DNA from: Bacillota bacterium
GTDB lineage: Bacteria; Bacillota; DTU025; JANLFS01
Reading direction: 5' to 3'
Assembly (NCBI GenBank): GCA_024655925.1
Contig: JANLFS010000013.1
Coordinates: 4,964 to 38,914, forward strand
DNA: 33,951 bases
Shown here: positions 17,373-24,717 of the stretch, piece after piece
Position numbering within the stretch: position 1 is the stretch's first letter
How the letters are laid out: every line of letters starts with the position of its first letter
The notes under the pieces: generated by a model
Databases searched by the model: none
What the model was told of the DNA's origin: nothing
What the model saw: only the letters and a program-made list of their open reading frames with translations
Position numbers and translations under genes: made by a program

Positions 17373-17393
17373 GTGGAACACCTCTCTTGAGCT

Positions 17394-18011
17394 TCACTCG
17401 ACGGCCTCAGGCCGTTTCCTGTTCTGCGCACCTTTGAGCGCCCTTGCCACAGTCAACCCGATGACCGCGTTCACCGCCGACCCCAGAATCTGGGACGGTA
17501 GAAGTGCAATCATGAGCGCCGGCCCTATCATGAGAGCCCATGGGCCAAGACAGGTGATTGTGTTGACTATGGTCCCCACAATGATCGCGGCCAGCAGGTT
17601 CACTTTCTTCGCCACGAACACAGCAAGGGTGACCGTCAAGGCCATTCCGCTGAGGTAGACCGGTACCATTGGGAGCCAGCTTGCGAAGCCTCCAAGGGCG
17701 TTCGCAAGAAAACACCCGATGGCAGCGACCGTAGCGCCCACAGGCCAGCCAAAATAGGCGGCTGCGAAGTAACCAGCTGCGGCATCCAACGCGATGGTCG
17801 TGGCTGGGCCGGGTACCTTGATCATAGCACCAGCTCCTGAGACTGCTGCCAGAATCGTCACCCGGGCAATGGTTCTTGTGTCCCACGCAACCTTGTGTTC
17901 CGCGGGGTGCTCCCTTGTGAGCACCCGTCCGATGCCCCACATGAAGATGAGGTAAAGTAGTGCAAGCGCGTACGCGACGCCGAGTCCCAAAGCGCCCTGT
18001 CCAAGTGGCAT
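17394..18011 (-). CDS. ECF transporter substrate-specificity (S) component
   Basis: A 205-residue, highly hydrophobic protein with about six core membrane segments, preceded by an extra N-terminal helix (about residues 8-28) and a charged loop (REHPAEHKVAWDTR). The AGYFAAAYFGWPVGATVAAIG and FLANALGG stretches give the small-residue-rich appearance of S components, including the alanine-rich helix that packs on EcfT. The role is inferred mainly from its place between the SorC regulator and the ATPase/EcfT genes. It does not obviously match BioY, ThiT, RibU or the other named specificities. ATG at 18011 has GGGAGG 8 bases upstream and is 16 bases after the regulator stop. Confidence 0.78.
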   Translation of the reverse strand: MPLGQGALGLGVAYALALLYLIFMWGIGRVLTREHPAEHKVAWDTRTIARVTILAAVSGAGAMIKVPGPATTIALDAAAGYFAAAYFGWPVGATVAAIGCFLANALGGFASWLPMVPVYLSGMALTVTLAVFVAKKVNLLAAIIVGTIVNTITCLGPWALMIGPALMIALLPSQILGSAVNAVIGLTVARALKGAQNRKRPEAVE

Positions 18012-18027
18012 TTCCCGTACCTCCCTA

Positions 18028-18990
18028 TTAGAGTTCCGTTTGTTTCGAGAGACGGATGACGCTGCGTGCGGCTACATCGTCCGTAATGAGCACATCGAGC
18101 ACGCCGGTGTGTAACGCACCCAAGATCGCGTCAGTCTTGTTCTCTCCCCCTGCGACTCCCACTACCATCCTGGCCTTCCGAAGCTGGTCCAGGCCGACTC
18201 CGACTATCCTGCCGTCAAGGTACGTGTCTACTGGCTTCCCTTCGATGTCGAAGAATCTCATGCACATGTCGCCGACTGTTCCCGCGGTCTCGAGCCTCCC
18301 AAGGTCTTCGTCGGAAAACCCTCCCTCCTGGAGAAGCGTGGACGGCGGCTTGAGACATCCTATTCCCACCACAGCAATATCGAGACGGTCCCACATGTCG
18401 ACTACCCTTTTGATGTTGCTGTCAGATGTTATGGCCGCATGGGCCTCCGGCGTGTCTACAAAGGAAGGAGCGTGCAGGTACAGGTGAGAGCCCCCGAGAG
18501 CCTTGGCTATGCGCGATGCAATATCGTTTACCTGGAGTTCGACACTGGCCTGTCCGAGACCGCCAAGAAGAGGGACTGTGAGGAGATCACGAGCGCGTGG
18601 GCGGGCGGTGGAGAGCGCGGAGGCGAGTTCACGGAGAGTGGCGCCCCAGGAGACGCCGACTACCAGTCCGGGTTTCGCGCGTTCCGCCAGGTACTCCGCT
18701 CCTGCCTTGCCAAGATTCTGCGTGACGAGGTGCGAGGGCCCGCCTTCCCCCGATATTACGACCGCATCACGGAGTCCAAAGCGTTCGCACAGCTCCGCAC
18801 GGAGGTCACTGAAGTCAAGCCCTGGCGGGACGACTCTTATCACCACGATTCCCTCGGCACGTGCCTGCTTAATGGCCCTTGACACTTGGCTGCGGGATAT
18901 CCCAAGAGCTTGAGCTATCTCTTCCTGAGTCTTATCAAGCTCGTAGTACTGATTCGCCACTTGATGGAGAAGGCGCCTGTCGAAACCCAT
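18028..18990 (-). CDS. SorC/DeoR-type sugar-binding transcriptional regulator
   Basis: A 320-residue two-domain regulator. Residues 1-55 contain a helix-turn-helix (TQEEIAQALGISRSQVSRAI) and the remainder is the SorC effector-binding domain, with GVSWGATLRELA, VGIGCLKPPSTLL and an ending of VAGGENKTDAILGAL, LDVLITDDVAA. Family members (SorC, DeoR of Bacillus, CggR, LsrR) bind phosphorylated sugars and usually repress the operon they head. The start is ATG at 18990 with AAAGGGAG upstream; the longer frame to 19068 would read through the palindrome at 19051-19064. As the first gene of the ten-gene operon, it probably controls its own expression and that of the transporter and enzymes downstream, with an operon intermediate as effector. 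Confidence 0.92.
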   Translation of the reverse strand: MGFDRRLLHQVANQYYELDKTQEEIAQALGISRSQVSRAIKQARAEGIVVIRVVPPGLDFSDLRAELCERFGLRDAVVISGEGGPSHLVTQNLGKAGAEYLAERAKPGLVVGVSWGATLRELASALSTARPRARDLLTVPLLGGLGQASVELQVNDIASRIAKALGGSHLYLHAPSFVDTPEAHAAITSDSNIKRVVDMWDRLDIAVVGIGCLKPPSTLLQEGGFSDEDLGRLETAGTVGDMCMRFFDIEGKPVDTYLDGRIVGVGLDQLRKARMVVGVAGGENKTDAILGALHTGVLDVLITDDVAARSVIRLSKQTEL

Positions 18991-19039
18991 GCACTGCACT
19001 CCCTTTAACCTACTGGGGAGAAGTCCGGCAGATGGTTTG

Positions 19040-19064
19040 CACATTTGTTCAGCACATATGTGCT
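19040..19064. promoter_or_regulatory. Candidate operator for the SorC-type regulator
   Basis: A perfect 14-base palindrome, AGCACATATGTGCT (19051-19064), lies 60-75 bases upstream of the regulator start, directly beside a related half-site TGCACATTTGTTC (19039-19051). On the minus strand this reads as TGTGCT-TGAACA-like halves reminiscent of SorC-family operators. No clear -35/-10 pair could be assigned. Assignment rests on position and symmetry only. Confidence 0.5.
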
Positions 19065-19186
19065 CCAATGGCTACTTCTACGCGGCAATGCTCATTCCTT
19101 CTTTGCGAGAAGAAAAAGCATGACCCCTCATCCATCCGGTTGCTTGAGTTTGGAGGCCGGCGTCCTGTTATGCGGCACGTGGGCAA

Positions 19187-19327
19187 GAGGCACACATCCG
19201 CAGGGTCAGCAGCAGCGAGATGGAGGAGCTAGTGAAGGCCTTGGGCCTCGATGGTATGGGAAAGAGAGAGATCTTCAGGATCACTGAGAATCCAGAAGAC
19301 ACGGTCAATAGGTTCCGCACAGAAAGC
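19187..19327 (+). pseudogene. Relic of an IS256-family (Mutator-type) transposase
   Basis: Over about 47 codons the plus strand encodes EAHIRRVSSSEMEELVKALG followed by LDGMGKREIFRI and DTVNRFR. This follows the conserved IS256 transposase segment of the form YxxGVSTRxVDDLVKALGxxGISKSxVSRI...FRxR that precedes the first catalytic Asp. Similarity stops on both sides, and no inverted repeats or other transposase parts were found nearby. It sits between the SorC operon and the first TTT operon. The rest of 18991-19466 holds the operator candidate and no convincing gene. Confidence 0.5.
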
Positions 19328-19466
19328 AGAAGTCAAAGTGGGCATGGAGAAGGAAGGGCTTCTCTGACTGCACTCGCCATGGGCCCCGCTCCAGACGAAA
19401 GGCCAGGCCCTGCTTCTCGAGGATCTCATCTTGCAGCACCCTCAAGATGCGGGCCATCGTCACCGC

Positions 19467-20957
19467 CTACATGCGCACTGCATTCGGACGCCGCACCAGC
19501 CTCCTCACAACGCCAATGAGCGGCTCGCCGAACAGCGCGGCGAATATGCACACGATCAGCCCGGCGCAGATCGGGCGAGTGAGGAAGGGGATCAGACTCC
19601 CCCCTGTCTTGATGAGGCCCACTCTCAGGTTGTCCTCCACCATCGGGCCCAGGATGAGTCCGAGCACCATCGGGGTAAGCGGGATTCCCGCGCCCTCCAT
19701 TATGAATCCGAGCAAGCCAGCCCCTAGCATTATGTAGATATCCACAGTGCTGGACCGGAGGGCGTAGGACCCGAGCACTGAAAGAGCGACAACCGTCGCC
19801 ATCACGATCGCCCTGGGGAGCCGCAGAAAGAGCGCGAAGGCCTTGATTCCTGCGTACCCTATCGCCACCAGGATGAACTGAGAAATGACGGCTACGGCGA
19901 ACATACCGTTCAGGAGTTCGTGACTGTCCTGGAAGATCGTCGGACCAGGCCTGAGTCCGTACATGAGCATCGCACCAAGGACTATGGCCGTTATCGTGTC
20001 TCCCGGAACCCCAAAGACCAGAGCCGGGATCCAGGTACCCCCGAGAGCCGCGTTGTTCGCCGCCGTGGGCGCGACCACACCTTCTTCGTACCCGGTTCCA
20101 TACTTCTCTGGGTGTGCGGACGTCCTCTTTCCGACCCCGTACGCCACCCAGGCAGCTACGTCTGCCCCGGTCCCGGGCAGAGCTCCGATGAATGTTCCCA
20201 CAATCGACGACTTGAGCACCGTGGCCTTAAACCGCCACAGTACCCTGAGTGCCTTTGTGAGTGAACACGGCATCTGCTTTGTGACCGCGGGCCTGTTGTC
20301 GCCGAGGGGGTTGTTGAGGAACCGGAAGACCTCAGAGAGACCGAACAGACCTATCATTACAGGGATGAACTCTATCCTGCCGGCGAATTCCGGCACACCG
20401 AATGAGAACCGGGGGTACCCGGTCGTAACATCTGCCCCGACACAGGAGATGAGTAGGCCGGCAAGGACGGAGATGAACCCGCGGAGGGTGTTGCCCCGCG
20501 CGATGATGGCGCTCATAGACAGCCCGAACACACCGAGCCAGAAGTACTCGAAGTTGCTGAAGCGGAGCGCGAATGTAGCAAGCGGTCGTGAGGTGAAAAT
20601 GAGGAGCGCTACCCCTATCAGCCCACCCACGGCAGAGCCGACGAGGTCTATCCCCAGTGCCGCCTCGCCCTCGCCTCTCTTGGCCATCTCGTACCCGTCG
20701 AGCACGGCGGCCCCCGAGGCGGGGGTCCCCGGTATCCTGAGAAACGTGGCGGGTATGTCTCCGGCAAAGATCGCCGTGAACTCTATTCCGAGTATCATCG
20801 CGAGAGCGCCGAGCGGAGTCAAGTAGTAGGTCGCAGGTATTATGAGAGCCACAGCCATGGTAGCCGTCAGGCCCGGCATCCCGCCCACGAATATCCCGAA
20901 CGCCATCCCGATGACCCACGGTACAAGAACCTGGAGCTGGAATATGTCAGCTATCAC
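19467..20957 (-). CDS. tctA: Tripartite tricarboxylate transporter large membrane subunit (TctA family)
   Basis: A 496-residue protein with about 11-12 hydrophobic segments. It carries the family motif halves GGMPGLTATMAVALIIP near the N-terminus and, in the middle, ALPGTGADVAAWVAYG followed by GTGYEEGVVAPTAANNAALGG, the paired glycine-rich sequences of TctA proteins. It is the channel-forming subunit of a secondary, cation-driven importer of organic acids (tricarboxylates, aromatic acids, sugar acids). GTG at 20957 is preceded by GGGAGG at about 9-base spacing, and the gene is 16 bases after tctB. It is the last gene of an operon headed by two PfkB kinases, which suggests the imported acid is later phosphorylated. 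The substrate is set by TctC and cannot be deduced. Confidence 0.95.
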   Translation of the reverse strand: MIADIFQLQVLVPWVIGMAFGIFVGGMPGLTATMAVALIIPATYYLTPLGALAMILGIEFTAIFAGDIPATFLRIPGTPASGAAVLDGYEMAKRGEGEAALGIDLVGSAVGGLIGVALLIFTSRPLATFALRFSNFEYFWLGVFGLSMSAIIARGNTLRGFISVLAGLLISCVGADVTTGYPRFSFGVPEFAGRIEFIPVMIGLFGLSEVFRFLNNPLGDNRPAVTKQMPCSLTKALRVLWRFKATVLKSSIVGTFIGALPGTGADVAAWVAYGVGKRTSAHPEKYGTGYEEGVVAPTAANNAALGGTWIPALVFGVPGDTITAIVLGAMLMYGLRPGPTIFQDSHELLNGMFAVAVISQFILVAIGYAGIKAFALFLRLPRAIVMATVVALSVLGSYALRSSTVDIYIMLGAGLLGFIMEGAGIPLTPMVLGLILGPMVEDNLRVGLIKTGGSLIPFLTRPICAGLIVCIFAALFGEPLIGVVRRLVRRPNAVRM

Positions 20958-20973
20958 CGGATACGCCTCCCGA

Positions 20974-21465
20974 TCACCAGAAACTCAAGACGCCTGTTGG
21001 GAGCGGAACCCTTAACAACCTCGCAAAAATCAGCGCCAGGCCTACGGTCACCAGGATGGAAGCAAGAATACTCTGAGCAGGCCTCACCTTGAACCTAAGC
21101 ATGATAATCGTGGACATGATGGCGGTGGTCAGAAGAAAGCCCAGCCTTTCGTGAAGGACTCCGTAGGCAATGATGCACGCGACCATGATGAGACCACTGA
21201 GGAAACCCTGGTTTCCAAACAGTCCGGCCAGCGTTCTGACTGGGCACTGATCTGACGAGGTCTCCGAACCTCGTGCACGAAAGGCCACGACGAATTCCGC
21301 GGCGCCGCATACTAGTAGCCCGAAAGCGATGAGATTTGGGAAGAAAGCCGGACCCGGAAGCTCAACTCCTCTGACCCGGAAGGCCGGGAAGTCCCGCGTT
21401 AGGAGGAGGACGGTCACCCCGAGTGACACACAACAGAGCCCAATTATCAACGATTGTTTTCTCAT
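20974..21465 (-). CDS. tctB: Tripartite tricarboxylate transporter small membrane subunit (TctB family)
   Basis: A 163-residue protein with four hydrophobic segments (about residues 5-22, 43-62, 90-104 and 110-155 combined), the expected size and topology for TctB. The loop RVRGVELPGPAFFPNLIAFGLL matches the GPxFFPxxxA motif conserved after helix 1 in this family. TctB assists the large subunit; its precise role is poorly known. ATG at 21465 has an AGGGG-type site. It lies between tctC, from which it is separated by an 87-base gap containing a strong hairpin, and tctA, 16 bases on. Confidence 0.88.
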   Translation of the reverse strand: MRKQSLIIGLCCVSLGVTVLLLTRDFPAFRVRGVELPGPAFFPNLIAFGLLVCGAAEFVVAFRARGSETSSDQCPVRTLAGLFGNQGFLSGLIMVACIIAYGVLHERLGFLLTTAIMSTIIMLRFKVRPAQSILASILVTVGLALIFARLLRVPLPTGVLSFW

Positions 21466-21507
21466 AACCTCAACCCCTAACGGCTTCGAATCGAAGAACG
21501 AGGGGAG

Positions 21508-21539
21508 GCTCCTCCCGCGTGGGGAAGGGCGGGAGGAGC
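21508..21539 (-). promoter_or_regulatory. Strong intercistronic hairpin between tctC and tctB
   Basis: GCTCCTCCCGC (21508-21518) pairs with GCGGGAGGAGC (21529-21539): an 11-base-pair perfect GC-rich stem with a 10-base loop, starting 14 bases after the tctC stop. No T tract follows on the transcribed strand, so simple intrinsic termination is unlikely. It probably stabilises the upstream tctC message or partly attenuates tctBA expression. Confidence 0.6.
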
Positions 21540-21552
21540 GCCGGCAGGTGGG

Positions 21553-22533
21553 TTACTGAATATACCCTCCGAGTTTCAGGACAGTATTCCAGGCCTGATC
21601 CTGGGCTGCCATGAAGTCCCCGAACTCTTTGGGGCCTCTGATTCTGGTCCCGAAACCATTCTTGTCCATGAATTCCTTGAACCCGTCTGACGCCACGATC
21701 TTGGACATGGCCTTGTAAAGGACTTCCACCACTTCGTCAGGCGTCCCCGCGGGTACCCCGAACCCTCTCCAGGTCCCGGCAGACCAGTCGATGCCTTGCT
21801 CTTTGAGAGTGGGCACTTCGGGGAACGAAGGAAGGCGGCTATCGGCCATCACGGCGAGGGCCCTCACCGTGCCTGCCTGCACTTGAGCCGCGGCCTCCGC
21901 GAGGCTGCACGTGACGACATCAACGTGTCCCCCGAGAAGTTCGACGAGAGACGGGGCCGCGCCAGTCGTTGGCACCCACGTCACAGCGTCCACAGGAATC
22001 CCTGCGACATTCAGCATCCCGATACGGGCGAGATCCCATATCGTCCCTGCTCCGGAGCCTGAGAAGAGAAGCTTGCCTGGGTTTGCCTTTATGTACGCGA
22101 GGAGCTCCTTGACGTTCTTCCACGGAGCGTCTGCGCGCACAAGCACTGACGATGCGTCCTCGTTGAACTGCATTATGGGTTTGAAGTCCTTGTACGACAC
22201 GTCAGCCAGCCCAAGCCAGTGGACCGTCGCGATCTCCAAGGTTATGTGGGTCACGGTGTACCCGTCTGCCTTGGCCCGCGCCCCGGCCCCGTGCCCAACA
22301 CCCCCGTTGCCGCCGGTCTTGTTCTCCACGACGAAGGGCACTCCCAGCTCCAGTCTGAGTTGGTCAGCCAAGTAGCGCGTCAACCGGTCCGTTCCGCCGC
22401 CGGCGGCCCACGGGCAGATCACCGTGACCGCGCGGGTCGGGTATGTCGCTGCGACACCTGGTTGGACAAAGAGAATCAGACAGGCCAATGACAACAGCGT
22501 GACTCTGCGCATCAAAGAACCAACACGATTCAT
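21553..22533 (-). CDS. tctC: Tripartite tricarboxylate transporter solute-binding protein (TctC/Bug family)
   Basis: A 326-residue extracytoplasmic binding protein. The signal peptide covers about residues 1-27 (basic start, hydrophobic core, cleavage near GVAA). The mature part opens with YPTRAVTVICPWAAGGGTD, the Bug-family carboxylate-binding P-loop, and continues with the GGNGGVGHGAGARAKADGYT segment typical of the second ligand loop. It captures an organic acid and delivers it to TctAB. ATG at 22533 (third codon of the longer frame) is 8 bases from AAGGAG and is preferred over ATG at 22539. It follows the second PfkB kinase gene by about 58 bases. No cysteine lipobox is obvious. Confidence 0.93.
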   Translation of the reverse strand: MNRVGSLMRRVTLLSLACLILFVQPGVAATYPTRAVTVICPWAAGGGTDRLTRYLADQLRLELGVPFVVENKTGGNGGVGHGAGARAKADGYTVTHITLEIATVHWLGLADVSYKDFKPIMQFNEDASSVLVRADAPWKNVKELLAYIKANPGKLLFSGSGAGTIWDLARIGMLNVAGIPVDAVTWVPTTGAAPSLVELLGGHVDVVTCSLAEAAAQVQAGTVRALAVMADSRLPSFPEVPTLKEQGIDWSAGTWRGFGVPAGTPDEVVEVLYKAMSKIVASDGFKEFMDKNGFGTRIRGPKEFGDFMAAQDQAWNTVLKLGGYIQ

Positions 22534-22591
22534 CTTCATCTCTCCTTCCGTTCACAGAACACTCATGTTTGATAGACACGACGACCCAGCG

Positions 22592-23524
22592 TCACTCGGC
22601 TCTCAGCAGATGCTCTACCTCCTCCCTGGTGGGTTGGGACACCAGTGGCCCTCGCCCACGGCATGTCATGGCAGCCGCAGCGTTTGCGAACCTGGCTGTT
22701 ACATCCGGCGAACGCCCTTCCAGAAGACACGCCACGACTGCTGCGTCGAACACATCGCCTGCCCCTACCGTATCCTCCACGTGAACCTGAACACCGGGCG
22801 CACGCGAGGCGCCGTCTCTTGTGACAACCAGACACCCATCCGGCCCCATTTTCACCGCGACCAGCGTTACGCCCCCGTCGATCAAGCGCGCTGCGATCTT
22901 GACTGGTTCGACATCACCGAACAGGAGATGCGCCTCATCAAGTGTGAGTTCTACAACATCCGCGAGGCGGAGAATGGTATGTCGTACCGCCGCGCGGAGT
23001 GTGCTAGATGCCCAGAAACCCGGGCGGATGTTCGGATCGTATGAAACCGTCACGCTGTTGTCCCGGGCAACTTCGATGGCTGCAAAACACGCTTCCATCG
23101 CGCTCGGGCTTATTGCCTGGCTTATCCCTGTGAGATGGAGGACCTTGGCGCGAGTCACGTATTGCGTGTCTATGTCGGACTGGCTCAGGTGACTTGCGGC
23201 AGATCCTTTCCGATGATAGGTGAACTCGTGGCTCTGGTCATGCGAGCAGGAGAAATAGAGTCCGGTGTAGCCCTCGGCATCAACGACCACATGAGACGTA
23301 TCTACCCCGGCCCGACTCCATAAGTCCATGAAGCTCCGCCCCCACGCATCGCTTCCCACACGAGTTATGTACCCGGAGGTGTGTCCGAGTTTGGCAAGGG
23401 CCACCACGAAGTTCGACGTGTCGCCTCCCCATATCCGCTGAAAAGAAGTCTCTTCGGCGATCGGGCGGCCGGAGGTTCCATAGAACCCGGCGAGCGGCTC
23501 ACCCAAAGCTACTACCTCGACCAT
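22592..23524 (-). CDS. PfkB family kinase, 2-keto-3-deoxygluconate kinase-like
   Basis: About 310 residues. The signs pointing to KDG kinases are GGDTSNFVVALAKLG near residue 40, FTYHRKGSAASHLSQSDI around 105-120, VSYDPNIRPGFW, and DTVGAGDVFDAAV with the catalytic Asp. KDG kinases phosphorylate 2-keto-3-deoxy sugar acids before aldol cleavage. Several starts are possible: GTG 23542 (overlapping the preceding stop), ATG 23530 and ATG 23524. The last gives the usual MVEVVALGEP opening, with GAGG 8 bases upstream. It directly follows another kinase of the same type, and precedes tctCBA, so the substrate is probably derived from the acid imported by that transporter. Confidence 0.88.
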   Translation of the reverse strand: MVEVVALGEPLAGFYGTSGRPIAEETSFQRIWGGDTSNFVVALAKLGHTSGYITRVGSDAWGRSFMDLWSRAGVDTSHVVVDAEGYTGLYFSCSHDQSHEFTYHRKGSAASHLSQSDIDTQYVTRAKVLHLTGISQAISPSAMEACFAAIEVARDNSVTVSYDPNIRPGFWASSTLRAAVRHTILRLADVVELTLDEAHLLFGDVEPVKIAARLIDGGVTLVAVKMGPDGCLVVTRDGASRAPGVQVHVEDTVGAGDVFDAAVVACLLEGRSPDVTARFANAAAAMTCRGRGPLVSQPTREEVEHLLRAE

Positions 23525-23538
23525 TGCCATGACCTCAA

Positions 23539-24516
23539 TCACCTCATGAGCGATTCCCTTCCGCCGCGGTGCCTCGCGACGAACACGTGCAGATCATTCC
23601 ATGTGGGCAGGGGTTCGAGATCCCCCCTGGCGGTCACAGCAATCGCCCCCGCGGCGTTCGCGTACATCAGAGCCTCATCGATCGGGCTCCCCTTGAGGAT
23701 GCACGCCAGGAACGCTGCGTCGAAAGCGTCACCTGCCCCGAGTTCGTCCACCACCGGGACGGAAAAGCCAGGGTCCGACGATGGCACCCCGTCTTTCGGA
23801 TATGCGCTGGCTCCATGGCTCCCACATTTGACCACAAGGACGCGCGCCGCAGGGCAGAGCTTCCGCAAGATCTCAACCTGGTGCTCTAGTTCATCGTTAC
23901 CAAAGAGGAAATCAAGATCACCCGTGCCCGTGAAGACAATGTCAGCAAAGGCCAGGAAGGGATCCACAGCCCTGCGCGCCGCTTCTGGGGTCTTGAGAAG
24001 CTGAATTCGGATGTTGGTGTCGAAGCTGAACAGTGCTCCGTTGTTGTGGGCGATCTCTGCCAGGCGGAGCGCGGCTTCCCGGCAGCTCTGACTGAGGGCA
24101 GGGGTGATGCCAGTGACATGAGCAAGCCTGGCGGAGGAGATCCACTCCGGTTCGATGTCGTCCGGGCCCATCCTGCTCGCCGCAGAGCCGGACCTGTAGT
24201 AGTAGACCTTCGATTTCCCCGGAACGGGGTACCCCCTCTGCACCAGATAGACTCCTGTCGGCGCCTCACGGTCCACCGTTACGCGAGAAGTATCCACTCC
24301 GTAAGAGTTGAGTTCCATGAGTACGGCCATGCCCATCTCGTCATCCCCCACCCTGGAGATGAAACTAGCATTGAAACCGAGCCTCGCGAGGCCGGCGAGA
24401 GTATCCGCCTCACTGCCGGCGACGTGTCGCTCGAACATGCGAACCGCACGCAATGGGCCGGGTTCGGCTGCATTCAACTGGACCATCACTTCGCCCAACG
24501 ATACAACGTCCAACAT
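23539..24516 (-). CDS. PfkB family kinase, 2-keto-3-deoxygluconate kinase-like, first gene of TTT operon 1
   Basis: 325 residues. PfkB features: AGSEADTLAGLARLG (signature 1, with GSEAD in place of the common GGDTL), KVYYYRSGSAASRMGPDDI typical of KDG-kinase relatives, FSFDTNIRI, and DELGAGDAFDAAF with catalytic Asp. It resembles the next gene throughout but is clearly divergent, so the pair is an old duplication or two kinases with different specificities. ATG at 24516 has GGGAGGGG about 5 bases upstream. The gene heads the operon; the 172 bases between it and the insertion element carry a small hairpin (24621-24639) but no clear promoter. Confidence 0.9.
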   Translation of the reverse strand: MLDVVSLGEVMVQLNAAEPGPLRAVRMFERHVAGSEADTLAGLARLGFNASFISRVGDDEMGMAVLMELNSYGVDTSRVTVDREAPTGVYLVQRGYPVPGKSKVYYYRSGSAASRMGPDDIEPEWISSARLAHVTGITPALSQSCREAALRLAEIAHNNGALFSFDTNIRIQLLKTPEAARRAVDPFLAFADIVFTGTGDLDFLFGNDELEHQVEILRKLCPAARVLVVKCGSHGASAYPKDGVPSSDPGFSVPVVDELGAGDAFDAAFLACILKGSPIDEALMYANAAGAIAVTARGDLEPLPTWNDLHVFVARHRGGRESLMR

Positions 24517-24620
24517 GACCCCTCCCGGACACCCTGGTTACCAGGGGCAACCTCCACCGCCAGTCCGCGTATGATGCAGTGCCTCTCTCCCACGAACCCC
24601 GGGGATATCAACAGCGCTTG

Positions 24621-24639
24621 CATAGCCGCTCTGGCTATG
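24621..24639. promoter_or_regulatory. Small inverted repeat upstream of the TTT operon 1 kinases
   Basis: CATAGCC (24621-24627) and GGCTATG (24633-24639) form a perfect 7-base dyad separated by 5 bases, about 105 bases upstream of the first kinase start and 50 bases from the insertion element end. The position fits an operator; a chance dyad is not excluded. Confidence 0.3.
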
Positions 24640-24688
24640 GAAGTATTGTGCACTTAGAGACGAATTCCTGCCTCGTGAAGGCGTTCCT

Positions 24689-24715
24689 ACCGACATTCCG
24701 CACGTAGATTCTGCC
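24689..24715 (+). repeat. Left terminal inverted repeat of the IS1634-type element
   Basis: Begins ACCGACATTCCGCACGTA. It matches the reverse complement of 26068-26094 at 21 of 27 positions, with an uninterrupted ACATTCCGCA core at 24693-24702. Confidence 0.7.
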
Positions 24716-24717
24716 AG

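Noticed and set aside
19963-20826. 287-codon plus-strand frame opposite tctA of the first set
   Set aside because: Antisense shadow with low-complexity Ser/Pro/Arg content and no motif.
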